64,000 bases of DNA from assembly GCF_963676685.1 (NCBI RefSeq), contig NC_092349.1, forward strand, positions 78,752,604 through 78,816,603. Reading direction: 5' to 3'. The notes under the pieces were generated by a model. That model was given only the letters and a program-made list of their open reading frames with translations. It had not been told where the DNA came from and did not search any database. Source of the stretch: Mytilus edulis (taxonomy: Eukaryota; Mollusca; Bivalvia; Mytilida; Mytilidae). The translations under genes and the position numbers were made by a program. Every line of letters begins with the position of its first letter. Within the stretch, counting starts at the first letter, position 1. Of the stretch, positions 11,001 to 23,700 are shown one piece after another.

Positions 11001-12228
11001 TTTTAGCTCACCTGGACCGAAGGGCCAAGTGAGCTTTTCTCATCACTTGGCGTCCGTCGTCGTTAACTTTTACAAAAATCTTCTCTGAAACTGCTGGGCC
11101 AAACATGGCCAAAATCATTATTAGGGTATCTAGTTTAAAAATTGTGTCCGGTGACCCGCCCAACCAACCAAGATGGCCGCCATGGCTAAAAATAGAACAT
11201 AGGGGTAAAATGCAGTTTTTGGCTTATAACTCAAAATTGTTAATCAGGTCAAGATCTATCTGCCCTGAAATTTTGAGATGAATCGGACAACATATTGATA
11301 GGTTGCTGATCCTGAATTGGTAGTTTTAAGGAAATTTTGCTGTTTTTGGTTATTATCTTGAATATTATTATAGATAGAGATAAACTGTAAACAGCAAAAA
11401 TGTTCAGCAAAGAAAGATCTACAAATAAGTCAACATGACCAAAATGGTCTGTTGACCCCTTTAGGAGTTATTGCCCTTTATAGTCAATTTTTAACCATTT
11501 TTCGTAAATCTTAGTTATCTTTTATAAAAATCTTCTCTGAAACTAATGGGTTAAATTAAACCAAACTTGGTCATATTCATCATTCGGGTATCTAGTTAAA
11601 AAATTGTGTCCGGTGACCTAGCCAACCAACCAAGATGGCCGCCATGGCTAAAAATATAACATAGGGGTAAAATGCAGTTTTTGGCTTATCACTCAAAAAC
11701 CAAAGCATTTAGAGCAAATCTGACATGTGGTAAAATTGTTTATCAGGTCAAGATCTATCTGCAACAACAAAAGAGTTTTTAACGACTTCAGCTGGCTATA
11801 CAACCCTTGCACAATCAACTGAATTTTGCAGAAATCATTAACAGGATAGATTGCCCTTATATGATAATTTTGTATAACCTTTTTGGTTTTTTTGTCGGGG
11901 GGGGGGGGGGGGGGTTGCGCAACAACAAAACAACTTCACAACTTTCTCATTACTTTGCATTTCTCGTTAGATAAATTTTACAAAATTCTTCCCTGAAACA
12001 ACTGTCAAATTTAAACAAACTTGGTTTAAATCACCACTAGGATATTCATGGACCACTGTGTATGATGACCCTGTCTGCCCACATGGCTGAAATAAAACAG
12101 GTTTCAAACGCACTTTTTAGTATTATATCTCTGAAACTAAAAGACAGTACAACAGTTGCATTTGTCATGCATCAATTGAAATAAATATATCAGGTGAGCG
12201 ACACAGGGTCCTTGGACCCTCTAGTTTT
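11001..12228 (+). mobile_element. 1.2-kb inverted-repeat family, copy 1
   Basis: Begins TTTTAGCTCACCTGG and ends CAGGTGAGCGACACAGGG..CTCTAGTTTT, so both ends carry CAGGTGAGC in inverted orientation. The body repeats a ~450-bp module with CAACCAAGATGGCCGCCATG and AATGCAGTTTTTGGCTTAT. A run of about 19 G lies near 11900. Copy 2, inverted, is at 26886-28168. Non-coding, very common in bivalves as far as I recognise it. Confidence 0.75.
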
Positions 12229-12229
12229 G

Positions 12230-13160
12230 TAACAGAATGGAAACATATATACCGGGTGTTTTTTTTGTTGCTATCAACCTATTGTCATGTTGAAAAAATG
12301 CATGAAATTGTGAAATTTTGCATTTGATTCTTTTTAAGTCATGTTTGGTATCAAAAGTCATCATTTCTTATGAGTAATTTAGTTTCAATATTTTTATTAC
12401 GCCAGAAGAGCATTTTAGTCGGAAAACAAGATTCTTAACTATTTTTCAAATAATTTTATAAAAGACATGTATTAGTCGTTTTAGCGTTACTAGGAAATAT
12501 TTATGGATTAAGATTAAGACTATGTCGTGAGAATACTTTTTGACAACAATGGTCATCAATGTAATTTATTTGTCAACACCTAAACTGTATATATATAGAG
12601 TGAATAATGTCAATTAACACTAAGTCTTAATTAAATCTGCTTTTAAAATGTTTCATTGTTTGGAAACTATTTGTTTATAAGTACCTTTTTCCATTTTCAT
12701 TGGTCAAAACGTTTCTATGATCATGTTTTATAAAGGTTACGTTGAGAACGAGAAGGGATAGAGAAATAGATAGAACCATGTGACGCACCGGTTCGCCCCG
12801 CTCTCGATCTACGAGCAGCGGCGGGTTAATATATGTCGCCATGCTTACTGTTTTGTAAATATGCTTTATGAACTGTGCTTGTATATATGTTAGATGGAAA
12901 AATAAAGTATGTGAACGTTCATGTATCCAGTCTCGTGTATTGATTTACAATAACTTTCCAGTACGGAACCTCTATCATCTCAGTAAAACGGGCCTAAATT
13001 GTTTGGATTGTAAAATACTGTTATTCATTTCCGACGGACTATAGAGTTAACAAAAACGAAACACACCAACAAAACAACCACATGTATAATCGACAATTCA
13101 AATTACGACAAACTAGGATTTTCTATTCCGTCAAATAATAAGGAAATTCTAAACGTGTCA
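12230..13160. other. Intergenic, no gene seen
   Basis: Has a short GC-richer patch (GCACCGGTTCGCCCCGCTC, 12785) and an AATAAA at 12901, which together look a little like an LTR, but no TG...CA ends with a target duplication were found. Confidence 0.4.
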
Positions 13161-13163
13161 TAT

Positions 13164-14290
13164 TATATTAAGATAAGATAAATTTTATTTTCCAAATTAG
13201 GTCCCCAGCGGGGCATATACTTACACATAACATATATGATTGATACAACATACAGTATTTTACATATAACATTGTAAAATAAACTATTGAAATAGTCATA
13301 CAGGTATTATTTGTTAAATAAAAAAGTATTTGAGAGATGCTACTCCAGAGATGTGGCAAACCCCATTTATTTATTTACTTTTTTTTCACACTTGATTTTA
13401 TAATATTTTGCTGAAAATGTATAAATATAAAATATAAAAAAAAAAATGATTGTTTAGCTGCAACAGACACCAAGGGACGATGCTCTAGGATTGTGATCTT
13501 AAAAGCTCTAACAATCCTCCTCGTATCTGATGCAGAAAAACAAACACAAATGAAAAAAGTTTATGTTTATTCACAGCAAATAACATATACTGCAGTAAAC
13601 AGGTATTGAGAATAGTGTAGGTTTCCCTACTGCAACAGACACCAAGGGGCGGTACTCAAGGAGCTGTGGTATTTACACAGTTCTCCTCGTGTCTGAAGCA
13701 GACAAGAAAGCCACATAATTAACAATTTTTCGAAATAAATTTACATGCAGCAGTGAGAATAGACTTATCTTCTGTGTTCATAAGCCATATCAGTTTATCT
13801 CTTGCGTTAAGAGTTAAAAAGTTGGGGCAACTTTTAGTTATCTCTTGAAATAGATGATTGCGGTCATCATTTAATTTAACACATTGGAATAAAAAATGAT
13901 ATTCATCCTTCGGAGTTACAACGAGTACAAGTTCTGTCATTTAGGAGAGTACCCTGATACCTTCCAGACTCAATTCTTAAGTGGTGTGATGAAATTCTGA
14001 GCTTTGTTAAGCTTCGTCTCTGTTCAAAATTCCCAATAATGGAGAGATATTTTTCTCTTCCAAAAACTGATTTAAATGTAACATAAGTTCTAAGTTTACC
14101 ATCTGAATGCTTTACCAAATCAGTGTTCCACAAGTCTATAAAATATGATTTTAATATTTTTTTCATATTAGCTTTGAAGCTATTAATTTTTGGTAATGGT
14201 GAAGATAGATGATTGATGTCTGGGATCATTTCAAGAATTAACTTCATAGAGCCATACCAAGATGTTTTTTTTGAGTGAGATTATATATTA
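13164..14290 (-). pseudogene. 3' end of a LINE retrotransposon, 5'-truncated
   Basis: Minus-strand frames 14247-13903 and 13940-13719 together give the C-terminal part of a LINE reverse-transcriptase polyprotein: FKSVFGREKYL, LTKLRISSHHLRIESGRY, then CTRCN and EYHFLFQC, a CxxC...HxxxxC zinc knuckle typical of the tail of non-LTR retrotransposon proteins. A frame break lies near 13920 between the two halves of the knuckle. The 3' untranslated part continues to an end at about 13164 with AAATTTATCTTATCTTA. The polymerase core is missing. Clade not resolved. Confidence 0.75.
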
Positions 14291-15185
14291 GTGTTATAAA
14301 ATATATTTGAAATTTTTGAAAGTTCTTTTATCTAAAGTAAAAATTTTGAATTTTAAAATTGGATGAAATAATAATAAAAATAAATTGTGTTGTCCTTGAC
14401 TTCCTATTTTCCCTGATTCGACAACTCAAATATACATTTTGCATGCAAGTTGTTGGAAACTGGTTACATTTTGGTGAATAACTGAATTTCAAGGTTTGAA
14501 TTAGCTGCCTTTTCATTTTACATAGGTGTCGCAAATATTTTCTTAAACATATTAAAACTTGATGGAAGTTTTATAAATTACAAAAATAAAACTAAATCAA
14601 AATTGTGTAAGCATTATATTATATACATGTAAGTATACATAAATGATTTGGTACTCGTGTATAATTTGGTTTAGGATTTGGCTATCTGCTTATTGTTGTA
14701 TTGTTAATTTCAATGTAGGAGTAACCTACTATATTTAATTGAGCTATTGGCCACTGATCTTTGTCGAATAATGCATACATTTGTCGATCCACATGCTATA
14801 CTAGGCTATACATAATCAAGATTAAGAGATTGTAGTTTTAATTTAAAAACATTTTAAGTTCTACAAAGTTGATACAGCAATGATTATAATAAGATAACAA
14901 GTAAATCAGGCAAATAAATGAATATGGATAACATTGGTTTCATTTCTTAAACTATTTGTTGTGAAACTATAAAACAACTTTTATTAGATATGACTATTAT
15001 TATTTTGGAGTTTTAAGTTGAAAGACTAAAATAGGCAACATTCTATAAATCTATTTAATGAAAGTGGGTTGCTTATTTTTTTTTATTTTTTTTTCGGGGG
15101 GCTGGGGAAGGATTTTCTGTTTTTATATCATAAAATGCCAAACAGTTTGTTGATTGAATTACTTGACACAAATATTATCAATATA
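14291..15185. other. AT-rich intergenic sequence, nothing recognised
   Basis: No open frame with a known domain and no clear repeat boundary. Confidence 0.5.
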
Positions 15186-15189
15186 TAAT

Positions 15190-15300
15190 AATTATAAAAA
15201 AAGAAGATGTGGTGTGATTGCCAATGAGACAACTCTTCAAAAGAGATCAAAGAATACCTCCCTTCAATTCTAAGTCCATCGGTAGTATGTTGATAAAAAA
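15190..15300 (-). repeat. SINE-like tail 'GCCAATGAGACAACT'
   Basis: GAAGATGTGGTGTGATTGCC followed by AATGAGACAACTCTTC. The same tail occurs at 36366-36420, 42095-42180, and reversed at 20590-20620, 29690-29835 and 50600-50635. A high-copy mussel repeat end. Confidence 0.65.
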
Positions 15301-15984
15301 AATTGTTCACTAGTAGAGGCAATATTGCTACTTGTTTTCTTAGTTAAATCAACATAAAGGTTGACTGCTTAAACTTTGCTCTTTTTTTTCTCAAGCTGAA
15401 GTTGGCAGTTCTGTTCTGGCATTTCTCATTCAATGTATTTAGATAAAAAGTCATGGATTGATCGTTGGAGCAAACAGAAACATCTTTACTCAAGATTTGT
15501 TTGTTGGTCTAGTGACACTGTCATGATGTTATGAATTTTCACTGCTTGGTCTTGCAAAAAAGGAACATGCACACTTAAATCTGTATGCTTCTAGATTAAA
15601 TTTACTGAAAAAAATACATACATTTAAGAACACATTTTAATACAAGATATCATTACGCTGTATGTAATTTTTTGGTTTTGGTTTGGTTACCACGATCACT
15701 TGTGACATTGAACAAAACTTCATGTTATCCTTTGAAGATCGGGACCATCTCGTGTGATTTTACAAGCGGTACATATACATAACGTTTTGACTACTTTGCA
15801 AATAGCGATGTGTAACTTGTGAAGATAAAAAGTGTGGAAAACGTATTTGCCGGACTGACCATCGGATGGATAGACAGACTGACGGAGTGCAAACCTAAAG
15901 TTCCCTTAGACTTCGTCGGTAGCCAGGGTAGTTATACCTTATAATAAATATTTAAGTCACGCTTTTTTTTTTATTATAGCAAGC

Positions 15985-16140
15985 ACATAAAGGGGGGGGG
16001 GGCTGGGAGCCCCTGCCCCCTCTCTTTCGTGGGGAAAATTTGGTTGGTTATACAGGAAATCACTGAAGCATGACTGGAGCGGGCCCTTCCTTAGGCCAGT
16101 CAGTGGGCCCCCCTTATGAAAAGTTCTGGATCCGCCACTG
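15985..16140. repeat. G-rich dispersed repeat ending GGATCCGCCACTG
   Basis: Starts with a run of G and ends in CTGGATCCGCCACTGATG. Relatives at 33940-34100, 36995-37170, 39040-39142 and 39865-39905. Confidence 0.65.
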
Positions 16141-16849
16141 ATGTAGATAAAGACATTGCTCCTGTATATGAATTGATTCTTTATGTTCAGAAAGTAAAAA
16201 GTTACATTAATTTTCATTGACTGTTGACTGATGGTGATATCAAGATTTGTTCGCCATAAAAAAAAAGTCACATTTTCCTCGGGCATTGGCCTCGGGGAAA
16301 CATTAACTTTATTAGGTGAACAAATCAACATATCTCCCTCGGGCAAGGGAAACAAATGAATAATATTCAATGTTGATTGGGATTGGTTGACATCTGATAT
16401 TCTGGGCACCTAATTGCATCGAAAACCGCCTCAAAATATCACAGTATTGCTGAAAGTAGCATAAACAACCATCAATCAATGATAGTTCACTTTATACTGC
16501 TATCAATGATAAACTCATCTTTCAAAACTTTCAAAAAATAATTGACCAATTAACAGTGTCCCAATTATACACTTGATCTTCAGGTTATTGTCAGTAAGAT
16601 TATAAGTTATCTTCATATCCATATCTACATATATGAAGTAGATAACAAATTTATGATGCCCCCAATTGCATATCATATGAAGTCATAAAGGGACATAACT
16701 TAAGAACCTAAAATGTGACACTACCCACATTTGTAATTGATTTGAGTTTTGTGGTAATAAGTATTGTGTATAAGTTTCATAACATTTGGTCGAGACAAAC
16801 TTAAGTTAGAGAACTGAAACAAAAAAAATCAACAATTCTTCAATTTGTA

Positions 16850-17400
16850 AAGTGGAATAACTCTCGGTCTTTACGCTTAACCACAAGTCCTACGACCCGG
16901 ACTTCTCTACAAACCACAAATGAACCATGAAAATGAGGCCAAGGACACTTGAACCCTGTCAGATAGACATGTTCATCTTCTAACATTCCAGACACCAAAT
17001 ATAGTTGTCTTATTGGTACAAGTATCTGCTAAACTGACGAAATTACAAAAATAAAATCATTAACCAATGAAACACGAAACTAATGTCAAGGTCATATTAA
17101 CCCTGACAGATAGACATTTACACCTCAAAATTGTTCCATACACTTAATATTATTAATATATATTGCTATAATATCTTAAAAAAAATAAATGATGTCCAAT
17201 AAACAAGGAAAATGAGTCCGAGGTCAGATGAAACCTGCCAACCAGACATGTACACCTGACAATCATCCAATACACTTAATATAGTGGCCCTAACGGTAAT
17301 AGTACGTGTACATGTATCTGAGAAATAGACCAAACCAAAAAAACTTAACATTGTCTAATGAATCTTGAAATTGTGTTCAAATACAGATGAATACTGTTAG
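16850..17400. repeat. Tandem repeat, about 165-bp unit, ~3 copies
   Basis: Each unit has a 'CCAATGAA-CATGAAAATGAGGTC' block, 'ACCCTGACAGATAGACAT', and 'ACACTTAATAT'. Related units surround the element at 26886-28168 (26500-26600 and 28245-28560), so that element sits inside the same kind of array. Confidence 0.65.
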
Positions 17401-17678
17401 TTGGAAATGTGCCCCTTACAATATACAATTACACCTTATATGTTAATGAGCATGCTGTATTTTGATTGGTTGGAAGCCAGTGTTTTTTTTTTTTCGCATA
17501 TTCTAACCTTTTTTTCTCATTTCAAACGAATTTGCATGCTTTTTACCACTGCCGGTGTATTTGGGTCAAATTCCCCTCTATGTCGTGGTATTTGCCATTT
17601 TGGACATTCCTTTTTTACCCTCACGAGCCTCTTCCCGCCCAAATTATTCGGAAATGACGTACATAAAGACACTCACTG

Positions 17679-17995
17679 CAGGGGCGTATAGAAACATCCG
17701 TGCATTCGTCAGCAATAATAGCGAAGTATTTAGCCTCACGACAGGCTTTGATAATACTATCCTGCACCTGTTGCCCCACAATGTTAATTTTCTCATTCTG
17801 GATTTCAGGCGACAATTGTCGTATGTCGTCCGACTTCCTGCGCGGAACGCCAGCCAGTCAATGCAGTCTGAGAGCTTGTCATCACTTCTAGCTATTTCGT
17901 GTAAAATAGCAATAAAGTTGCTTCTTTCTTCTACATGACCTCTTATTGGTATGTTTTGTCGTCCACATACACATAAATTCCGTACACCCCTGATT
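17679..17995 (-). mobile_element. Tiny hAT relic made almost only of transposase code
   Basis: Read on the minus strand it encodes, with one frame break, the middle of a hAT transposase of the ZMYM1-like kind: CGRQNIPIRGH, then SPEIQNEKINIVG, then AKYFAIIADECTDVS. The stretch is bounded on one side by CAGGGGCGTATAGAA and on the other, inverted, by CAGGGGTGTACGGAA, which look like hAT termini (CAGGGGCG type). The 8 bases outside do not match, so no target duplication is shown. Either an internal-deletion derivative or a coincidence of truncated ends. Confidence 0.65.
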
Positions 17996-18566
17996 ACACC
18001 AAGATAACGAATTTATTTCTTATGAACAATTCCTTTACTTATTTTGAAATCAGGATGTAAAATTGTAAAAATGGTGATGAAAATTTTCCAGCGTAATATT
18101 TCTCAATGTCTATGTTGCTGCACATTGTCAAATACTTTTTTTACTTTATTTTTGGAAAAATTCAGAAAATTATATTCATTTGTTCCTTTGAGTTTACCAA
18201 AAAACAAAAAAACTTAATATTTTTTTTAATTTTTAATTTTTTGTTCTAAATTTTATTTTTTGTCTTTTATTTTGGCAAAATTATCCCCGGGTGATATATA
18301 TGGAAGTTTTTAACGACCTTGACTGGCTATACAGCCCTCGCACGGTCGGCTCGGTGCCCGTAGGCGATTGATGAGCGTTTGAATAATTTCTGCAGTGGGT
18401 CAGGAACAGGTAGTAAGGACGCCGAATGGAGGCCGCCATCTTGGTTTTGGTGAGTTGATTTTGGTTTGTTTACTATTTTGGATTTTATTTCTTCACAACG
18501 GCTGCTTTCAGGGCCAGTTTGGTCAGCTTGGCAGCCCGTTAACCTCGATGAGTGAGAATGTAAGCC

Positions 18567-19393
18567 AAAAAAGTGTCCAATGAAATTGTGTCCTCTAGAA
18601 CATTATTTCACAGTTCAGCTGTGAAATTTTGTTCATGGGACAAAACATCACATTTGTAAACCATAAAATAGTGTCTCCCCTAGTGAAAAATTGTCCCTAG
18701 TACTTGAACATAATTTCATGATTTATAAAATTATGTCCCAAAGGACAATATTTCATAGTGTAGCTATTTTTTTCTGTCCCTATACAAGGGAAATAATTTA
18801 GAAATCATTTAAATGTTTTAATCAATTAGTTAAATCATAATTGAAAATTAAATAAAGACTACACAGATGTGAACAAAAATGGAAAGTGAGGAATATAAAC
18901 AGCTGTATAATTATGTGTCTGATGGTCAATACCCTCCAGAATTTGACAATAATGATAGGAGATCATTTAGAAGGAAGGCAAAGCTCTTTCAAATTAAAAA
19001 CAATGAAATGTATTATATACATGTTGACAAAAAAACACAAGAGCAAACATTAAAACTTGTAATACATAAGGACAAATTAAAACAAGTGTTGTATCTATGT
19101 CATAATGAAAATTCATAGATTCCTATTGCTTATTTAAATACAAATGTCAATTAAGTCTTATTATTTTTTGTTAAATAAATTTTTTGGTATTAGACAAGAC
19201 TTTTATGCAATATGGACATGATTTCACTATGAAAAAATGTCCAACGAAGGTCACAATAGTATTTATTGTCAAGGGACACTTTTACATAGAGGTGGACAAT
19301 ATTTTATAATAAAATTATGTCCTGGACCAAATTTCATAGATCATATCCATGAAATTTGGTCCATGGGACATAATTTCATGGGGGACACTATTT
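18567..19393. mobile_element. Ginger-like relic with inverted ends
   Basis: Inverted termini: AGTGTCCAATGAAATTGTGTCC at the left and, read from the right, AGTGTCCCCCATGAAATTATGTCC. Subterminal parts also pair (ATTTCAC/ATG..GGGACA). It encloses the integrase N-terminal fragment at 18879-19118. No clear target duplication found. The combination of a gypsy-type integrase head and inverted ends recalls Ginger DNA transposons. Confidence 0.55.
18879..19118 (+). pseudogene. N-terminal fragment of a gypsy/Ginger-type integrase
   Basis: 79 codons starting ATGGAAAGTGAGG. The residues EEYKQLYNYVSDGQYPPEF and RRSFRRKAKLFQIKNNEMYY match the head of the integrase family that includes KRBA2 and GIN1 (YL..G.YP......R..RRKAK.F.....LYY). 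It stops at YLCHNENS, exactly where the H2C2 zinc-binding domain would begin, so the catalytic DDE core is absent. It can be a DNA-binding remnant at most. It lies centrally in the inverted-repeat element 18567-19393. Confidence 0.65.
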
Positions 19394-19394
19394 A

Positions 19395-20275
19395 ATCCTA
19401 CAAGTACTGGTAGATGAATGGTGGACGTAGTTCTAAAGATGACAGGAAGCGTTATCAGGACCAAAGCCGTGAGGCAGTGAAATGAAGGTCGTATCACCCA
19501 ACACCTAGGATACAGCCCTCGGACGTTAATCGGCATAACACTCCCCATGATACAATGGTTTTGGAGTGCATGTTAACGCGGGTACGCCAACTACTACGTC
19601 TATCTGTACGGCATGGATTGGTTTCTGTCATCTTAAGTAGTATGTCGTTGTTCATCTAACTGTAAACCCTCATCGAAGATAGCGGGTAAAGGAGAGCTGG
19701 CCCAGCACGTCCGTTCAGCTGTAATGACTGAGACGTGTATGATGGATTGACCCCGGGTGAACAAGGGTGGGTTGTTATTTATACCGGGGTAGTCAACCAA
19801 TCAGATTGCAGTATTTTTGCTGCATTAGAAATAATTACGCAACAAGTTTACGATGTCATAGACGCAGGACGGACCTGATATGCTCATAGCAGCATGATCA
19901 AGACCGCTTTCTGATCAAATACAAAACTCTGCGAAAAAAAAATTTGTTTTATTCAGACATTCAGCATACTCTGCTAACAATATTGATGAATATATAGTAC
20001 TTACCGTGCGGGAAATTTAAAGCTGTGACTCTCCGTCCATTTTTTTGTTAAGATAGCAATCTTTTTGTTGTCAGGTATTGTTTGTTGGTGTTGTAAAGAC
20101 CCGATACATGGGTAAGGGGATGGTGTTGTGTACATGAAGATGTATTACTTGTCAGAGAAGCTTCAGTCTGAGATGATTCTCCACTATCGTCAGTTGCAGT
20201 CCATTTTTTGATTGAGTTAAGTCTGCCAATTGATATTTTATCGTATGTTTTTCTTTGTTGTGATGTTATGCTATT
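19395..20275. other. Intergenic, GC-richer patch, nothing recognised
   Basis: The part 19440-19800 is richer in G and C than its surroundings and contains no convincing open frame. Origin unknown. Confidence 0.4.
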
Positions 20276-20284
20276 GTTTCAGAA

Positions 20285-20625
20285 AAAGGGAGAAGGTTTG
20301 GATCCATTAAAACGTTTAATCCCGCTGCAAATGTTTGCACCTGTCCTAAGTCAGGAATCTGATGTACAGTAGTTGTCGTTTGTTTATGTAATATATACGT
20401 GTTTCTCGTTTCTCGTTTTGTTTATATAGATTAGACCGTTGGTTTTCCCGTTTGAATGGTTTTACACTAGTAATTTTGGGGCCCTTTATAGCTTGTTGTT
20501 CGGTGTGAGCTAAGGCTCCGTGTTGAAGGCCGTACTTTAACCTATAATGGTTTACTTTTTAAATTGTTATTTGTATGGAGAGTTGTCTCATTGGCACTCA
20601 CACCACATCTTCCTATATCTAGTCT
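20285..20625 (+). repeat. SINE-like dispersed repeat, full-length copy
   Basis: Contains TTTAATCCCGCTGCAAATG, GCACCTGTCCTAAGTCAGGA, GGGGCCCTTTATAGCTTG and ends GTCTCATTGGCACTCACACC. Relatives: 28590-28740, 50495-50640, 53600-53906 plus 60430-60530, and 61690-62200. Confidence 0.7.
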
Positions 20626-20904
20626 GACAATTTGGACTCTCTTATTCATCTTTCTTTCGTTTCGAATAAACTGACGTTACGCACGGTAATGCGTTCGGAT
20701 TAAAATTACGTTATTATATGACTTTAGAACAGCAACCATTTGCCTATAAAAAAAATCACCAACATCCATATATCTACAGAAAGGCCCGGACATTTTTTTC
20801 TTATTTTAAGTTAATTCTATAAATTTTTGCACCATACATTTATTTTATTGAAGTCACAAATTTCACTTTTGCGTTAAAAATTGCTTGTTCGGCGTAACAT
20901 TTTG

Positions 20905-21052
20905 AACAGATATATCATGTTAAGGAGGGGTATTTGCGAAAAATACCAGTCGAGAGAATGTTAAATTTCACGAGCCGTAAGGCGAGGGAAATTCATTCTC
21001 AAGACTGGTATTTTTCGCAAATACCCTTCAATAACATGATATATATCTGTTT
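20905..21052. repeat. Fold-back hairpin, copy 1
   Basis: Arms of about 48 bases: AACAGATATATCATGTTAAG.. at 20905 and its inverse ending ..CATGATATATATCTGTT at 21052. The loop carries CACGAGCCGTAAGGCGAGGG. Another right arm follows at 21120-21172. Confidence 0.85.
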
Positions 21053-21696
21053 AATTACACCGAATGTTAATGTACTAAAACGCATTGATGATCGTGACGT
21101 TACAAGCGTCCAGTCGGATGAATTCATTCTCAAGACTGGTATTTTTCGCAAATACCCCTCAATAACATGATATATTACGGATTACAAATGTGTCGAGGTT
21201 TGTGATTGGATAACAACACAGAGATATGTCAGTATATATTCAGGAAACTGCCGGGGTATATACGACGTTTTTATCCCCAATTGGAACCTCAAAAACGTCA
21301 TCATAACACCGGTTACTATGTGACGTAGTCAAAAGCTATCAGACTGTCAGAGGCTCACAGAGGGAAAATAATGACGTGCTTCAGTCAATAATACATTTTT
21401 GATACAAAATCACGCATTTTACACTTTTAATACTTAAATTTAATGTTAAAAGTGTTATTATAAATTATTACATACACGATAAAATTATGTTCACAGCAAA
21501 TTAGAAAATCCTTCACGTATGTCGAACATATCAGGTTGGGTTTTTCAATATATATGTGTTGTCAAAAATTACCTGCACTGGAAAATAACATTAAGTCAGG
21601 GGTAATCCGTAATATATGTGTAATTCAGGTCTCAGAAAGGGTATATACTGTGACATTCCCGGCTTAGGGCTTATATCCTCTAAGCCGGGAATGTTG

Positions 21697-21842
21697 AACA
21701 GATATATCATGTTAAGGAGGGGTATTTGCGAAAAATACCAGTCGAGAGAATGTTAAATTTCACGAGCCGTAAGGCGAGGGAAATTCATTCTCAAGACTGG
21801 TATTTTTCGCAAATACCCCTCAATAACATGATATATCTGTTT
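21697..21842. repeat. Fold-back hairpin, copy 2
   Basis: Near-identical to the hairpin at 20905-21052, with the same loop. Directly follows the palindrome CCCGGCTTAG..CTAAGCCGGG (21658-21690). Confidence 0.85.
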
Positions 21843-21843
21843 A

Positions 21844-22375
21844 ATTACACCGAATGTTAATGTGCTAAAACGCATTGATGATCGTGACGTTACAAGCGTC
21901 CAGTCGGATAGAGTATTTTTTGGCAAATACCACGGCAGAGAGGGTATAAAAGGCATATCCTTTTAGCAAATACCCCGGCGGCGTTAAAAATGAACGATAT
22001 TCATTTGATATCAGTAAATTGGTGAAAAATACACTGGCTATTAACCAATCAAAACCCCGGATTCTTAAATAAGGTGTAATTACACAGTATATACCCTGTC
22101 TGAGACCTGAATAACATATAATATCTGTTTAATTACACCGAATGTTACTGTACTAAAACGCATTGATGATCGTGACGTTACAAGCGTCCAGTCGGATAGA
22201 GTATTTTTTGGCAAATACCACGGCAGAGAGGGTAAAAAAGGCACATCCTTTTAGCAAATACCCCGGCGGCGTTAAAAATGAACGATATGCATTTGATAAC
22301 AGTAAATTGGTGAAAAATACACTGGCTATAACCAATCAAAACCCCGGATTCTTACATAAGGTGTAATTACAGATT
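21844..22375. repeat. Two tandem ~240-bp MITE units
   Basis: Units 21844-22081 and 22129-22370 are nearly identical. Each starts AATTACACCGAATGTTA and ends AAGGTGTAATTAC, giving inverted ends TAATTACACC. Inside are TATTTTTTGGCAAATACCAC and AGCAAATACCCCGGCGGCG. A 67-bp truncated copy of the unit start is at 21053-21119. Confidence 0.8.
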
Positions 22376-22379
22376 AAAT

Positions 22380-23700
22380 TAAATGCATTTCTCTATGTTC
22401 CAGTGTAATTTTGCACATAAAATCTGCGAAATTTAGTATATCAGCTTCCTACTAGATTTATATTATAACATCATACCCGTTTTTTGGTATTGGCTGAACT
22501 TTGAACCAAGCCTTCAACGAAATAGTCAGCTGAGGAACCTGTCTTAATGAGTTTTGAGGAAAGTTTATCAAAATTTCAGTTTTATTATTATCCCTATAAA
22601 ATAATCAAATCATATTAAAACTATACTCAATAGAAAGTTCAGAAAAAGATAAACATTTTCAAAGTTTCAAATGTAAAACAAAACTTTTTCTTGAAGCAGA
22701 TTTTTAAAAAAAATTGAATGTCTAGCCACTATGTCCAAACGTTATTTTTGTCCATTCCTTAGGTGAAACATGTTGTATAAATACTAAATGTGCATTTATA
22801 ATACAAATCTAACATATTTATAAGATACAAACTATAAGTTCATACAAAAGATTAAATGAGTCGGGTGTTTTCACTAACATTATGACCTTAGATTTTTTTT
22901 CGGAAAGTATTCCCGATGTAACCATTATGTCCAAGGGTGTCGTTTTGACGTTTCTGCACAGTGGCATCTTTTATACAAATACACACTATTTACGAACTGT
23001 TGAGGCAGTTAAAATGATGCCGGGAAATGTTCATTCCAAAATGGTCTGCTAAATCAAAATAACACTCAGATTAGAAAAACATACACACATAAGGAATAAA
23101 CCCTTTATAGACACAGGGGAAAAGGGGGGATGGGCCGAGGGATAATTTGTTATGGACAAAACTTTTCACGCAAATCTAAAACACGTTTATAGATTACAAA
23201 CCGATTAGTCAGAATCTGAGTTACAAAGGTCATATAAATTTTAAACAACTATATAAATACGTATTTGTAAAATTAAACCATCAGTGCTAAAAAAATCGAG
23301 AAATAGTCTGAAAACTCGAACAGATATTGGACAAAATTAAATTGAGTTCAATCTAAAAAAAAAATCATTTCAACTAAAATCATTATAAAAAGAAATATTG
23401 CTGAATTATTATATGACCGATTTTTATGAAATAAATACCATAAATTTTTATGTTCAATTTGTCAAAAAAATGTTCAGGCTAAATCTATCTTCTCATGTGT
23501 CCCTCCGGAGTCCGGAAGCAAGATTTTTTCTAAAGGTTGCTATGTATTCTATCCAAAATAAAATTGGAAAAATTTGCATTTGTTTTCATCTAATCACAGA
23601 TCAGAAAATAAAAACTATCCTTACGTAATTAATTGCCTTATACATGATAAATTTTGAAACATTTCTTCAGCTTATGGTATTTATTTGATAAAAGTCATCG
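22380..23700. other. AT-rich sequence, nothing recognised
   Basis: No domain-bearing open frame and no repeat copy that I can pair within the window. Confidence 0.5.

Noticed and set aside
12524-12955. Solo LTR with AATAAA and GC-rich promoter-like patch
   Set aside because: No TG...CA ends with matching target duplication and no primer-binding site found.
15957-16409. 150-codon open frame
   Set aside because: Spans a G-rich dispersed repeat; composition and lack of domain mark it as spurious.
17679-17995. 8-bp target duplication for the hAT relic
   Set aside because: The outer 8-mers ACTCACTG and ATTACACC do not match.
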